Shown one piece after another: positions 8,078 through 15,432 of a stretch of 64,000 nucleotides of DNA. Within the stretch, counting starts at the first letter, position 1; every line of letters begins with the position of its first letter. The position numbers and the translations under genes were made by a program. Origin of the DNA: Mycobacterium colombiense (lineage in GTDB: Bacteria; Actinomycetota; Actinomycetes; Mycobacteriales; Mycobacteriaceae); assembly GCF_001953985.1 (NCBI RefSeq), contig NZ_MBEI01000056.1, positions 186,001 to 250,000 of the forward strand, read 5' to 3'. Below the pieces are notes generated by a model that saw nothing but the letters and a program-made list of their open reading frames with translations, was not told the DNA's origin and searched no databases.

Positions 8078-9502
8078 TCAAAGGCGAACAACGACGGTTT
8101 TGGTGGCGCTGAATGTGTCGAGGGCTTCATATCCCTTCTCGCGGCCATAGCCTGACTTTTGGAAGCCCCCGAACGGCAATTCCACTCCGCCGCCGGCGCC
8201 ATAGGTGTTCACGTAGACCTGGCCCGCGCGGATCTGTGCCGCCAGCCGGTGCGCGCGGGAGAGGTCGGTGGTCCATACGGCGCCGAGCAGGCCGTAGGGC
8301 GTGCCGTTGGCCAATTCGATCGCCTCGTCTTCGGTGTGGAATCGGTTGACCGTCAGCACGGGACCGAAGATCTCTTCTTGGGCGATCGGTGACGCTGGGT
8401 CGGCTCCGTCGATGATGGTGGGAGAGAAGTAGGCGCCGTCCGTCAGCCGCGCGTCACGCGGAGGCTCTCCGCCGCAGAGGATTTCGCCTTCGTCGTTGTC
8501 GGCGAGCATGGATTGCACGCGGAGCTGCTGCTTTTGGGAGATCAGCGGTCCGAGGTCGTGGTCCTCGATCCCGGGCCCAATGGTGGCCGACGTCAAACGT
8601 TGTCGGACCATCTCGACCAGGGTGTCGTGAATCGCGTCGTGCACCAGCAGACGCGACCCCGCCGAGCAGGTCTGGCCGGCGTTTTGCAGAATCGCCTTCG
8701 TGATCGACTCCGCGGCGCGAACCAGATCCGCGTCGGGGAAGACGATTTGTGCGGACTTGCCGCCCAGTTCGAGCGTCGCGGGAACCACGCGATCGGCGGC
8801 GGCGTGGGCGACTATCGATCCGACCTGAGTCGATCCGACAAAGCCGAGATGGTCGACATCGGGATGGGCGGTAAGCGCCGCCCCAGCTTCGGCGCCGATG
8901 CCGGTCACCACATTGAGCACGCCCTGCGGCAGGCCGGCCTGCGCCGCCAGGGTGGCGAATTCCACTGCCGTTCTGGGCGTTTCGTCGGCGGGCTTGACCA
9001 CCGCACAGTTACCCACCGCGATGGCGGGAGCGACCGCGCGGGCGAGCAGTTGCATCGGGTAGTTCCAGGCGATGATGTGGCCGGTGACCCCGAACGGCTC
9101 GCGTCGGGTGTAGACGTGCAGATCCGTTGAGAGCGGGATGGTTTGGCCGTAATAGGAGTCGATGGCGTGGCCGTAGAACCGGAAGTACCGCGCGGCGACG
9201 GCGGCGTCGGCGCGCGCCTGGCTCAGCGGCTTCCCGGTGTCCCCACACTCCATGCGGGCCAACCGCTCGCGGTTCTCGTCGATGACATCGGCGATACGGG
9301 TCAGCAGGGTTGCCCGGGTCTCCGGTGCTGTCGCCGGCCAGCGCTTCGACGCCGCTCGCGCTGCCCGGACGGCGCGATCCACTTCATCACCGCCGCCGCG
9401 CGCGACGGGGCCCAGGGATCGACCGGTGGCCGGATCGATGTTGTCGTACACGTCCGGCGAGGACACCGATTCGCCGTTGATGAAGGACTGCGTGGTGGTC
9501 AC
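8078..9502 (-). CDS. NAD(P)-dependent aldehyde dehydrogenase
   Basis: 474-residue class-1/2-like aldehyde dehydrogenase oxidising an aldehyde to the acid in the cytoplasm. The catalytic Cys is in NAGQTCSAGSRLLV, the general-base Glu in LELGGKSAQIVF, and the cofactor segment is WNYPMQLLARAVAPAI. The C-terminal GGFQKSGYGREKG is typical. The GTG start at 9502 begins VTTTQSFINGE. It is first in the operon running to 6783 and divergent from a TetR gene, with a palindrome between them that probably controls both. The LuxE/LuxC genes 3 kb away would make aldehydes, so this enzyme could consume that product. That link is inference. Confidence 0.93.
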   Translation of the reverse strand: MTTTQSFINGESVSSPDVYDNIDPATGRSLGPVARGGGDEVDRAVRAARAASKRWPATAPETRATLLTRIADVIDENRERLARMECGDTGKPLSQARADAAVAARYFRFYGHAIDSYYGQTIPLSTDLHVYTRREPFGVTGHIIAWNYPMQLLARAVAPAIAVGNCAVVKPADETPRTAVEFATLAAQAGLPQGVLNVVTGIGAEAGAALTAHPDVDHLGFVGSTQVGSIVAHAAADRVVPATLELGGKSAQIVFPDADLVRAAESITKAILQNAGQTCSAGSRLLVHDAIHDTLVEMVRQRLTSATIGPGIEDHDLGPLISQKQQLRVQSMLADNDEGEILCGGEPPRDARLTDGAYFSPTIIDGADPASPIAQEEIFGPVLTVNRFHTEDEAIELANGTPYGLLGAVWTTDLSRAHRLAAQIRAGQVYVNTYGAGGGVELPFGGFQKSGYGREKGYEALDTFSATKTVVVRL

Positions 9503-9539
9503 GGTGGCCCTGGCCTCTTTCGTCGCGCCGACGGGTATC

Positions 9540-9555
9540 TACACGTTAATGTATA
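9540..9555. promoter_or_regulatory. Candidate TetR operator, TACA-N6-TGTA palindrome
   Basis: TACACGTTAATGTATA is a 16-base imperfect palindrome (6 of 8 pairs) centred on TTAA, placed between the divergent aldehyde dehydrogenase (start 9502) and TetR gene. Its core TACA-N6-TGTA recurs at 12591-12604 before the LuxE gene. It overlaps the more upstream possible TetR start at 9549, which is normal for an autoregulated repressor. Confidence 0.5.
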
Positions 9556-10193
9556 TTTCCGTGGTCACGACAACCCGGCGTGGACGCCCGACGCAAGCCG
9601 AAGCCAAGAAGCTGCAACAGAAGTTGCGCAAGGCGGCCGTCGCGACGTTCGTCAAGCACGGCTACGACGGCACCAGCATGGACGCGATCGCCAAGGCGGC
9701 CGGCATCACTCGGCGCACCCTCTATGCGCGCTATCCCGACAAGCGCGCGGTTTTCCTCGACGTCATTCCCTGGGCGCTCACCCGCAGGACGGAACGTGAA
9801 GCGGCCCACGAAGTGGACGAGGGCGATTTGCGGACCGCCCTGGTCGAGGTCGGTCGGGCCGGTCTTGAGCGCGCGATCGATCCAGACATCGTGCGCCTGA
9901 CGCGCATCGCGATGAACGAATCGGCACGGTTTCCCGAATTCGCCGTCAGCGCGCACTCCATGACCTGGTCGCCACGCCACCGGCAGGTGATGGACCTGCT
10001 TCGCCGCCATCAGGAGGCGGGGGACATCGAGATCGACGATCTCGAGATGACCGCCGGGCACTTCATCGCGCTGGTCGAGCATCTGCCCGCGCGGTTGGCC
10101 GACTGCGGAATCTACCGCAGTCGCGAGGAGGACGAGCACCACCTGCAGCACGCCGTCGACCTCTTCCTGCGCGGCACACTGCGCCGGGACTGA
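9549..10193 (+). CDS. TetR/AcrR-family transcriptional regulator
   Basis: 214-residue repressor-type protein. The N-terminal helix-turn-helix spans TSMDAIAKAAGITRRTLY, followed by ARYPDKRAVFLDV, and an all-helical ligand domain makes up the rest. Two starts are possible: ATG at 9549 (MYISVVTTTRRGRP) or GTG at 9561 (VVTTTRRGRP). The second leaves the palindrome at 9540-9555 untranslated and is equally plausible. It is divergent from the aldehyde dehydrogenase operon and likely controls that operon and itself. The matching TACA-N6-TGTA site at 12591 makes the LuxE/LuxC genes possible further targets. The ligand is unknown. Confidence 0.9.
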   Translation: MYISVVTTTRRGRPTQAEAKKLQQKLRKAAVATFVKHGYDGTSMDAIAKAAGITRRTLYARYPDKRAVFLDVIPWALTRRTEREAAHEVDEGDLRTALVEVGRAGLERAIDPDIVRLTRIAMNESARFPEFAVSAHSMTWSPRHRQVMDLLRRHQEAGDIEIDDLEMTAGHFIALVEHLPARLADCGIYRSREEDEHHLQHAVDLFLRGTLRRD

Positions 10194-10356
10194 CCGGGCT
10201 GGTACGGGCACGGCGGGGCGCATGCCGCCGATTGCCGGGATCTCACGCTTACCGAATTGCCCTGGCTGACAACGGGGTTGCCGACTCTCGCGCTGGTCGA
10301 TCGAAGCCGCCTGCATGCCGGCCTCTAGGGGCGTCGGAGCGTTTCGTTGAAAATTG

Positions 10357-10376
10357 TCATTGACATTTGTCAATGA
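10357..10376. promoter_or_regulatory. Strong palindromic operator before a TetR gene
   Basis: Nine-base arms TCATTGACA and TGTCAATGA are separated by TT, with perfect arm symmetry. It covers an in-frame ATG at 10373, so the protein more likely starts at 10388 or 10397 and the site lies in the promoter or 5' leader. The placement is classic for an autorepressing TetR protein. The membrane genes starting at 11050 follow the TetR gene by 38 bases and may be under the same operator. Confidence 0.65.
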
Positions 10377-10387
10377 TAGGTGTCACG

Positions 10388-11011
10388 ATGGCTTCGATGA
10401 CGGCACAAACCAATGCGAAGCCGCGGGGACGTCAAGCGCAGCGGCTCGAGACTCGCCAACGCGTCTACGACGCGGCGATGGCCGAGTTCAAACGATCGGG
10501 CGTGGCGGACGCCGATATCGCCGCGATCATCTCTGCGGCGAGGGTGGCCCGCGGAACCTTCTACTTTCATTTCCCCACCAAGGAGCATGTCCTCGAGGAG
10601 ATCGAGCGAGATTTGGTCACCCGGTTGGCCGGCGACCTGAGCCGCTTTGTCGCCGCCGCGCCTGACGTATGGGCGACCCTCTCGGAGGTAGTGCGCCTGG
10701 TTCTGGCGGCCGAGTCCAGATTTGGCACCCGGCTGTTCAGGGATGTTCTGGCACTGCACTTTTCACAGACCCGACCCCCTGGATTCGGCAAGCCCACGGA
10801 CCATCCACTGGTGGCACTCGTCGCTCAGCAGATCGCCGTCGCCCAACGGGAGGGGGTCGTCCGTGCGGAGGCCAACCCAGAAAATAGCGCGCTGTTCTTT
10901 CTGATGGGGTTCTATGCGCTGCTCGTCACCAATCACGACCCTAAGCCAGCACGCGGTCGTGTGCTCGACGAGTTCGTCGCGAACACACGCCATGGGCTAG
11001 GGGTCCGATGA
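10388..11011 (+). CDS. TetR-family transcriptional regulator
   Basis: 207-residue regulator beginning MASMTAQTNAKPRGRQAQ. The helix-turn-helix is unusual in its first helix (VADADIAAIISAARVARGTFYFHF) but keeps the GTFYFHFPTKEHVL end typical of the family. The rest is helical, with a Phe-rich stretch near the C-terminus (NSALFFLMGFYALLVTNHD) that could line a hydrophobic ligand pocket. Starts at 10373, 10388 and 10397 are in frame; 10388 is preferred because the palindrome 10357-10376 would otherwise be coding. It heads the membrane-gene module 11050-12551 and is probably its repressor. Confidence 0.88.
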   Translation: MASMTAQTNAKPRGRQAQRLETRQRVYDAAMAEFKRSGVADADIAAIISAARVARGTFYFHFPTKEHVLEEIERDLVTRLAGDLSRFVAAAPDVWATLSEVVRLVLAAESRFGTRLFRDVLALHFSQTRPPGFGKPTDHPLVALVAQQIAVAQREGVVRAEANPENSALFFLMGFYALLVTNHDPKPARGRVLDEFVANTRHGLGVR

Positions 11012-11049
11012 ATCGTCCGGGTGTCAACTGATCGATTGGAGATTCAACT

Positions 11050-11148
11050 GTGTGGCAGGAATTGGTGCGACTCGGTCTCGGATGGGGCGCAGCCGCTGCG
11101 CTAGTGGGCTTTTGGTATTACGTCCTGCGCGGAATCGGCACCTTCTGA
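11050..11148 (+). CDS. Single-pass membrane micropeptide (32 residues)
   Basis: Short frame starting GTG at 11050 with GGAG eight bases before it, encoding VWQELVRLGLGWGAAAALVG and then FWYYVLRGIGTF. Almost the whole chain is one hydrophobic helix with Trp/Tyr at both ends, as in small accessory subunits of membrane complexes. It lies between the TetR gene and a second micropeptide, all on the same strand. I do not recognise a family. Support comes from the ribosome-binding site, the membrane-helix character and the conserved-looking position. Comparative data would be needed to exclude a chance frame. Confidence 0.6.
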   Translation: MWQELVRLGLGWGAAAALVGFWYYVLRGIGTF

Positions 11149-11223
11149 TCAGCACACCGCCGGCGATCCGGTGAGACAGCTCCGGCGAATCCATAGACCG
11201 TTTGAGAAGGGAGCCCGTCAACC

Positions 11224-11340
11224 ATGAACCCAGAACGACGCAGGAAGCGAGCCCTGATCGTCTTCCAGATCTTCATCTATGGCTACCTGCTGCTGATGTT
11301 TGGCATCCAACTGTCGATGTGGGCGACGCGAAACTGGTAG
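11224..11340 (+). CDS. Single-pass membrane micropeptide (38 residues)
   Basis: Frame MNPERRRKRALIVFQIF, then IYGYLLLMFGIQLSMWATRNW. A strongly basic N-terminus precedes one membrane helix, predicting an N-in topology. A purine-rich GAGAAGGGAG lies about 12 bases before the ATG. It ends eight bases before the start of the next, polytopic, membrane gene, so the two are probably co-translated. Like the 32-residue peptide upstream it looks like a small structural subunit of a membrane complex. Family and function unknown. Confidence 0.65.
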   Translation: MNPERRRKRALIVFQIFIYGYLLLMFGIQLSMWATRNW

Positions 11341-11348
11341 ATACGACC

Positions 11349-12089
11349 GTGAATCCTCCTCTGATTAAACGCTTTTCCAGCAAGGAACCCGCTTCCGCAA
11401 TTGCGTCGGCCCGTGCCGGCTCCGTGTCACTCGACGACCAAATCGAGCAGAGCCGCCTGGCGCAACGGCGGGCCGACAAATGGCTGATCGCCGGAACATT
11501 ACTGATGGGGGCCAACGTTCCCGGCATCTTCGGTTTACCGCTGTTTCTGTACGGATTGGCATTGCTTCGACGGGCGCTGAAATCCGGGCTGTCGGTGCGC
11601 CCGATTATGGTCACCTTGATCGGGTACCTGGTCATACTGGACGCCGGGCTCAACCTGCAGGGCTGGATCCTCGACATGGTTGCCAATCACTCCCTCATCT
11701 ACCGGGTCCTGTATACGGCGTGGGGCAACGCTTTCGACGCTGGATACTTCTGGCACTACAACCAACTGTGGATCGGCGGTGCGAGCGCGCCGGGCGAAAA
11801 AGGCTGGGAAGTCGCGCTCATCCTGACCGTGTTTCCGATGCGGATCGCCGCGGCCATTGCCTTCCTACAGATGAAGCGCTGGGGCTACCAGTGGCTACTG
11901 GTCACGTGCTGGTTCGGCGTCGTGATCTGGGTCGGTTACGTGATGAACATGACCGTGTATGCCGATGTCCGTTATGCGGGGGTCGTTTTTCCGGTGCTCG
12001 GGTGGTGGATCTACGACATCATGTACATCACCCCATTCCTGGCGATCCCCTACCTGCACACCGTTAATCGCGAAATATTCACGGACTAG
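11349..12089 (+). CDS. Polytopic membrane protein of unknown function
   Basis: 246 residues from GTG at 11349. A polar, cytoplasm-like stretch of about 44 residues is followed by about five membrane helices (roughly 45-73, 85-107, 150-173, 181-205 and 210-235). Potential metal or catalytic residues cluster near membrane borders: NHSLIYR (His 114), DAGYFWHYNQLW (Asp 130, His 136) and YLHTVNRE (His 237). Many Trp and Tyr are present. I compared it in memory with the copper membrane monooxygenase subunits and found no convincing match. It probably forms a complex with the two micropeptides before it and the single-pass protein after it. Confidence 0.8.
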   Translation: MNPPLIKRFSSKEPASAIASARAGSVSLDDQIEQSRLAQRRADKWLIAGTLLMGANVPGIFGLPLFLYGLALLRRALKSGLSVRPIMVTLIGYLVILDAGLNLQGWILDMVANHSLIYRVLYTAWGNAFDAGYFWHYNQLWIGGASAPGEKGWEVALILTVFPMRIAAAIAFLQMKRWGYQWLLVTCWFGVVIWVGYVMNMTVYADVRYAGVVFPVLGWWIYDIMYITPFLAIPYLHTVNREIFTD

Positions 12090-12098
12090 GGAGATGTC

Positions 12099-12551
12099 AT
12101 GAGTACGTCGGCGGACGAGCGCAATCGGCCGGATGAATCGGTGACTGATGAACTGCCGGTCGGAACCACCAAAGAATATGCGCGCCTGCACAAGTGGCTG
12201 CGACGCGGCATCATGGTCTGCTTGGTCGGGCTGGTGCTCGAAGGCGCGTTCACGCTGCCCTTCTTGGCTATCTGGTATGGATACCCGACCCTGGGCTTCC
12301 GTGACATCTGCAGTGAGCTGATGAAGGTGCGCTACAGCAACGAGTCGCTGGAATGCCAGTACCCTTACCCGTTCCCTGGCCCGCCGATCAGCGGTGCACC
12401 CGAAGGAGCGGGCATCAACACGGCCAAGGACCAGTGGGGCATTCAGCCCGTACCGCAATATCCGCGGTTGGGGTTCCGTGAACTGGTCAAAATCCACGAT
12501 CAACGGATCGCCCGCGAAAACGCCGGGCACCAGGCAATGCCGCATCCGTGA
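12099..12551 (+). CDS. Single-pass membrane protein with an extracytoplasmic Cys-containing domain
   Basis: 150 residues from ATG at 12099 with AGGGAG before it. It has a hydrophilic N-terminus, one membrane helix (about 37-60), then some 90 residues predicted outside the membrane with two cysteines (DICSEL near 71, LECQY near 86) that could form a disulfide. Pro/Gly-rich loops (YPYPFPGPPISGAPEGAG) and a basic/acidic tail ending in HQAMPHP follow. It starts nine bases after the polytopic gene. No family recognised. It closes the membrane module, and a possible operator and the LuxE gene follow. Confidence 0.8.
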   Translation: MSTSADERNRPDESVTDELPVGTTKEYARLHKWLRRGIMVCLVGLVLEGAFTLPFLAIWYGYPTLGFRDICSELMKVRYSNESLECQYPYPFPGPPISGAPEGAGINTAKDQWGIQPVPQYPRLGFRELVKIHDQRIARENAGHQAMPHP

Positions 12552-12590
12552 CCGGGTCGTTCTCGCCTCGACCACACGAGAGCAATAATA

Positions 12591-12604
12591 TACAGTGTCG
12601 TGTA
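12591..12604. promoter_or_regulatory. Candidate operator TACA-N6-TGTA before the LuxE gene
   Basis: TACAGTGTCGTGTA lies 34 bases before the LuxE-type start in an AT-rich patch (AATAATA upstream, CTTAATG downstream). The core matches the site at 9540-9553 beside a TetR gene. With only four-base arms, chance cannot be excluded. The promoter-like location and the repeat of the same spacing are the support. Confidence 0.35.
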
Positions 12605-12637
12605 CTTAATGGCGGTGCGGTTAGAGAGGAGCCACCG

Positions 12638-13984
12638 ATGACATCTGCGACCGAGCGGCTGGCCCAGTTGGTCGGAGCGAAGGATTGTTTCGACATCGAG
12701 CCCACCGAACTGCTGCCTCTGCAGTTGCAAGCGGCCGACGAGCGTCTCGAGGCCCAGTCACAACGCATTCCGCTGTTGGCCAACCGCGCGCAATCGGGCG
12801 GGGTCGAGCGCATCAAGCAACCCGCCGACCTGGTGCCGTTGCTCTTCGCCCACACCACTTACAAGACGTACGCCGAAGGCTGGCTCAACGACGGCCAGTG
12901 GGACCGCATGGGCAAGTGGTTGGCCACCGTCTCCGCCCGTGACGTCGACGGCCTCGACACCGGCGGGGTGCAGACGCTCGATGACTGGCTGAAACGGCTG
13001 GAGACCGTCGGCCATTACCTATCGTGTTCGAGTGGCACCACCGGCAAACCCGCGATGCTGTCGTGCACCGAGGGCGATATCGAACTCTCAGCGCGGATCA
13101 ACAGCGAGGCGCTGCTGTGGGCCACCGGCCTCACCCGCGGCGAGGACCGCAAATTCCTGGGCCTGGGCCCGCAATTCGCCGCTCCCCGTGAAGATGCGAT
13201 CCGCCAGGCGATGGTCGATTGCTTTTCGTCGCGCTATCCGCCCTATCAGTTCGGCGACGGCGAGCCGATCACCGTCGGGTCGATGGTCGAGATGATCACG
13301 TTGCGGCGCAAACTGGCCGACGGCACCGCACGCCCGAGCGAAATCGCGGACTTCGAACGGATCGCCGCGCAACGGGGCGCCGATATGGAGGCATCGGTCA
13401 AGAAAGCCGTCGACGCGGTGATCGAGGCCCGCGCCCTGCCCCTGCTGGCCACCGGCATGTTCGCCACCTTGTATCAGATCGCGGAAGGCGTTCGCGCCAA
13501 GGGACACGGCGGCGACGAGTTCAATCCCGGCAACGCGATGATGGTCGCCGGCGGGCTCAAAGGTGCTGTGCTGCCCGACAATTACCGCGAATACGTCTTG
13601 GAGACGTTCAACGTCACCGAGGACCGGCTGTATCACGCGTACAGCATGCGTGAGATCAACGCGACGTTCCCGTTGTGCTCTGCGGCGCGGTATCACGTTT
13701 CGCCCTGGGTGATCATGCTGCCGCTGGACACTGCCGGCGAGGAATTACTGGATCCCGCTGACGGCGAGATCGAGGCCAGGGCAGCCTTTTTCGACGCATC
13801 GATCGAGGGCCGCTGGGGTGGTGTGATCAGCGGCGACCGGGTCAGTGTCAGCTTCGGCAAATGTCGCTGCGGCCACCAGGGGCCGACGGTGGGCCGCGAG
13901 ATCACCCGGTACGCCGACCTGCCCGGCGGCGACAAGATCACCTGCGCCGGCAGCATCGACGCCTATGTGCGAGGCGTCGCATGA
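12638..13984 (+). CDS. LuxE-type acyl-protein synthetase (fatty-acid activating, AMP-forming)
   Basis: 448-residue member of the adenylate-forming superfamily resembling LuxE, which activates a fatty acid as acyl-AMP, holds it on a Cys and passes it to LuxC. The ATP loop is LSCSSGTTGKP at about 128-138. A C-terminal FGKCRCGHQGP (Cys 409 and 411) matches the position of the acyl-accepting Cys region. The ATG at 12638 has AGAGAGGAG seven bases upstream. It is longer than bacterial luciferase-operon LuxE proteins by an N-terminal extension. It overlaps the LuxC-type gene in an ATGA, strong evidence that the two form a complex. No luciferase subunits are present. Confidence 0.85.
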   Translation: MTSATERLAQLVGAKDCFDIEPTELLPLQLQAADERLEAQSQRIPLLANRAQSGGVERIKQPADLVPLLFAHTTYKTYAEGWLNDGQWDRMGKWLATVSARDVDGLDTGGVQTLDDWLKRLETVGHYLSCSSGTTGKPAMLSCTEGDIELSARINSEALLWATGLTRGEDRKFLGLGPQFAAPREDAIRQAMVDCFSSRYPPYQFGDGEPITVGSMVEMITLRRKLADGTARPSEIADFERIAAQRGADMEASVKKAVDAVIEARALPLLATGMFATLYQIAEGVRAKGHGGDEFNPGNAMMVAGGLKGAVLPDNYREYVLETFNVTEDRLYHAYSMREINATFPLCSAARYHVSPWVIMLPLDTAGEELLDPADGEIEARAAFFDASIEGRWGGVISGDRVSVSFGKCRCGHQGPTVGREITRYADLPGGDKITCAGSIDAYVRGVA

Positions 13985-15375
13985 CCACATTGGCGGCGCC
14001 CCACTTCGTCCGGGGCGTATTGGTGGAAGGGGAAGGGGACCGTCACCGGTCGCGTGATCTGGGCGCCGACTTCGTCACTCCCGCAATCGATCTGGACGCA
14101 CTCGTGATGCCGCGGTCGCAGCTGCCGCCGCTGCTGGACGTCAAGCTCGCCGAGATCGTCGACTTCCTGGTGGAAACCGGCGAGCGCCTGCATTTGGATC
14201 GCAACCCGCACCTGCAGCAATGCCTGGAACTGATCGCGGCCACGAATCCGCTGCCGCGGCGCGTGGTGGAGAATCTCTATCGCCAAGCCCCGATGTACCT
14301 GACCAAGCCGCTGCTGAACAGCATGATCGATTCGAACTTCGCCGATCGCGAGGCGCTGGACGGGTGGGTCGAGCGCATCGACATTCACGGTAACAAGGGG
14401 GCGGTACGCGCCTTCCCGTCCCGAATGATCCACATGCTGGCGGGCAATGCCCCGTCGGGCTGCGTCGCCTCGATCGCGCAGGGCGCCCTCGTCAAGGCGG
14501 TCAACGTGTTCAAGCTGCCCTCCAGTGACCCCTTCACCACCGTGGCGGTGCTGCGGACCATGGCCGAGATAGATCCGAAACACCCCGTCGTGCAATCGAT
14601 GTCGGCGATCTATTGGCAGGGCGGCGACACCACCATCGAGCGCACGCTCTACCGGCCACAGTACTTCGACAAGATCGTCGCCTGGGGAGGCGGCGAGGCG
14701 ATCAACAACGTGATCCAGTACCTGGGCCCGGGGATACAACTGATCTCCTTCGACCCCAAGTCCTCCATCTCGATGATCGGGCGCGAGGTTTTCGGGTCCG
14801 ACGACCGCGTCGCCGACGTCGCCGATCGCCTGGCGGCCGACACCACGGTGTTCAACCAGGAAGCCTGCCTGGCGAGCCGCTTCGCGTTCGTGGAAGGTGA
14901 ACGGCCCCAGGTGGAATCGTTGTGCGCGGCGCTGGCGCAGCGGCTGGCCGTGGACCGCGATTTCGCCTCGGCCGTGGGCCCGCCGCTGTCTTCGGAGGTG
15001 TGCGACGAGATCGAGGTGATGGAGGCCATGGGCGATCTCAAGGTGTGGGGCGGGTTCGACGGGCGTGGCCTGGTGATCCTTTCGGACCGCCCGGTCGAAT
15101 TTCAGCCCACCAATAAGACGTCGAATGTGGTCATGGTCCCGTCGCTCGACGACGCGGTTCGCTATGTCAACGTCGCCACTCAAACCATCGGTGTGTATCC
15201 GTACGAACGCAAGGCGCAGCTGCGGGATCGGCTGGCAAGCGCGGGCGCCCAGCGTCTGTGCCGGCTGGGAACTGCGAACGCGCACGTGCTCGGTAGTCCG
15301 CACGATGCGATGTATCCGTTGCAGCGGTTCGTGCACTGGATGGGCGACGACGACATCGCCGGGGCCGGCGTCTGA
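13981..15375 (+). CDS. LuxC-type long-chain acyl-CoA/acyl-enzyme reductase
   Basis: 464-residue reductase of the aldehyde-dehydrogenase superfamily, expected to reduce an acyl group to the aldehyde with NADPH. The cofactor region includes HMLAGNAPSG near 151-160. The active Cys is in FNQEACLASRF at about 296, and the C-terminal half contains TSNVVMVPSLDDAVRYV. Length and motif order fit LuxC. The start at 13981 overlaps the LuxE-type stop in an ATGA. In luminous bacteria LuxC, LuxD and LuxE supply aldehyde to luciferase. Here there is no LuxD or LuxAB, so the product probably enters lipid metabolism or is oxidised by an aldehyde dehydrogenase such as 8078-9502. Confidence 0.88.
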   Translation: MTTLAAPHFVRGVLVEGEGDRHRSRDLGADFVTPAIDLDALVMPRSQLPPLLDVKLAEIVDFLVETGERLHLDRNPHLQQCLELIAATNPLPRRVVENLYRQAPMYLTKPLLNSMIDSNFADREALDGWVERIDIHGNKGAVRAFPSRMIHMLAGNAPSGCVASIAQGALVKAVNVFKLPSSDPFTTVAVLRTMAEIDPKHPVVQSMSAIYWQGGDTTIERTLYRPQYFDKIVAWGGGEAINNVIQYLGPGIQLISFDPKSSISMIGREVFGSDDRVADVADRLAADTTVFNQEACLASRFAFVEGERPQVESLCAALAQRLAVDRDFASAVGPPLSSEVCDEIEVMEAMGDLKVWGGFDGRGLVILSDRPVEFQPTNKTSNVVMVPSLDDAVRYVNVATQTIGVYPYERKAQLRDRLASAGAQRLCRLGTANAHVLGSPHDAMYPLQRFVHWMGDDDIAGAGV

Positions 15376-15432
15376 CGCTGCGGCCGCGCTGCGCGCTAGG
15401 TTGCGTGAGGGAGCCGGAGCAGAGGAGAAACA

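Noticed and set aside
11349..12551. Copper membrane monooxygenase (Pmo/Amo/Hmo) subunits as an identity for the membrane module.
   Set aside because: Subunit sizes, order and the conserved ligand motifs of PmoA, PmoB and PmoC as I know them do not fit. There is no large periplasmic cupredoxin subunit.
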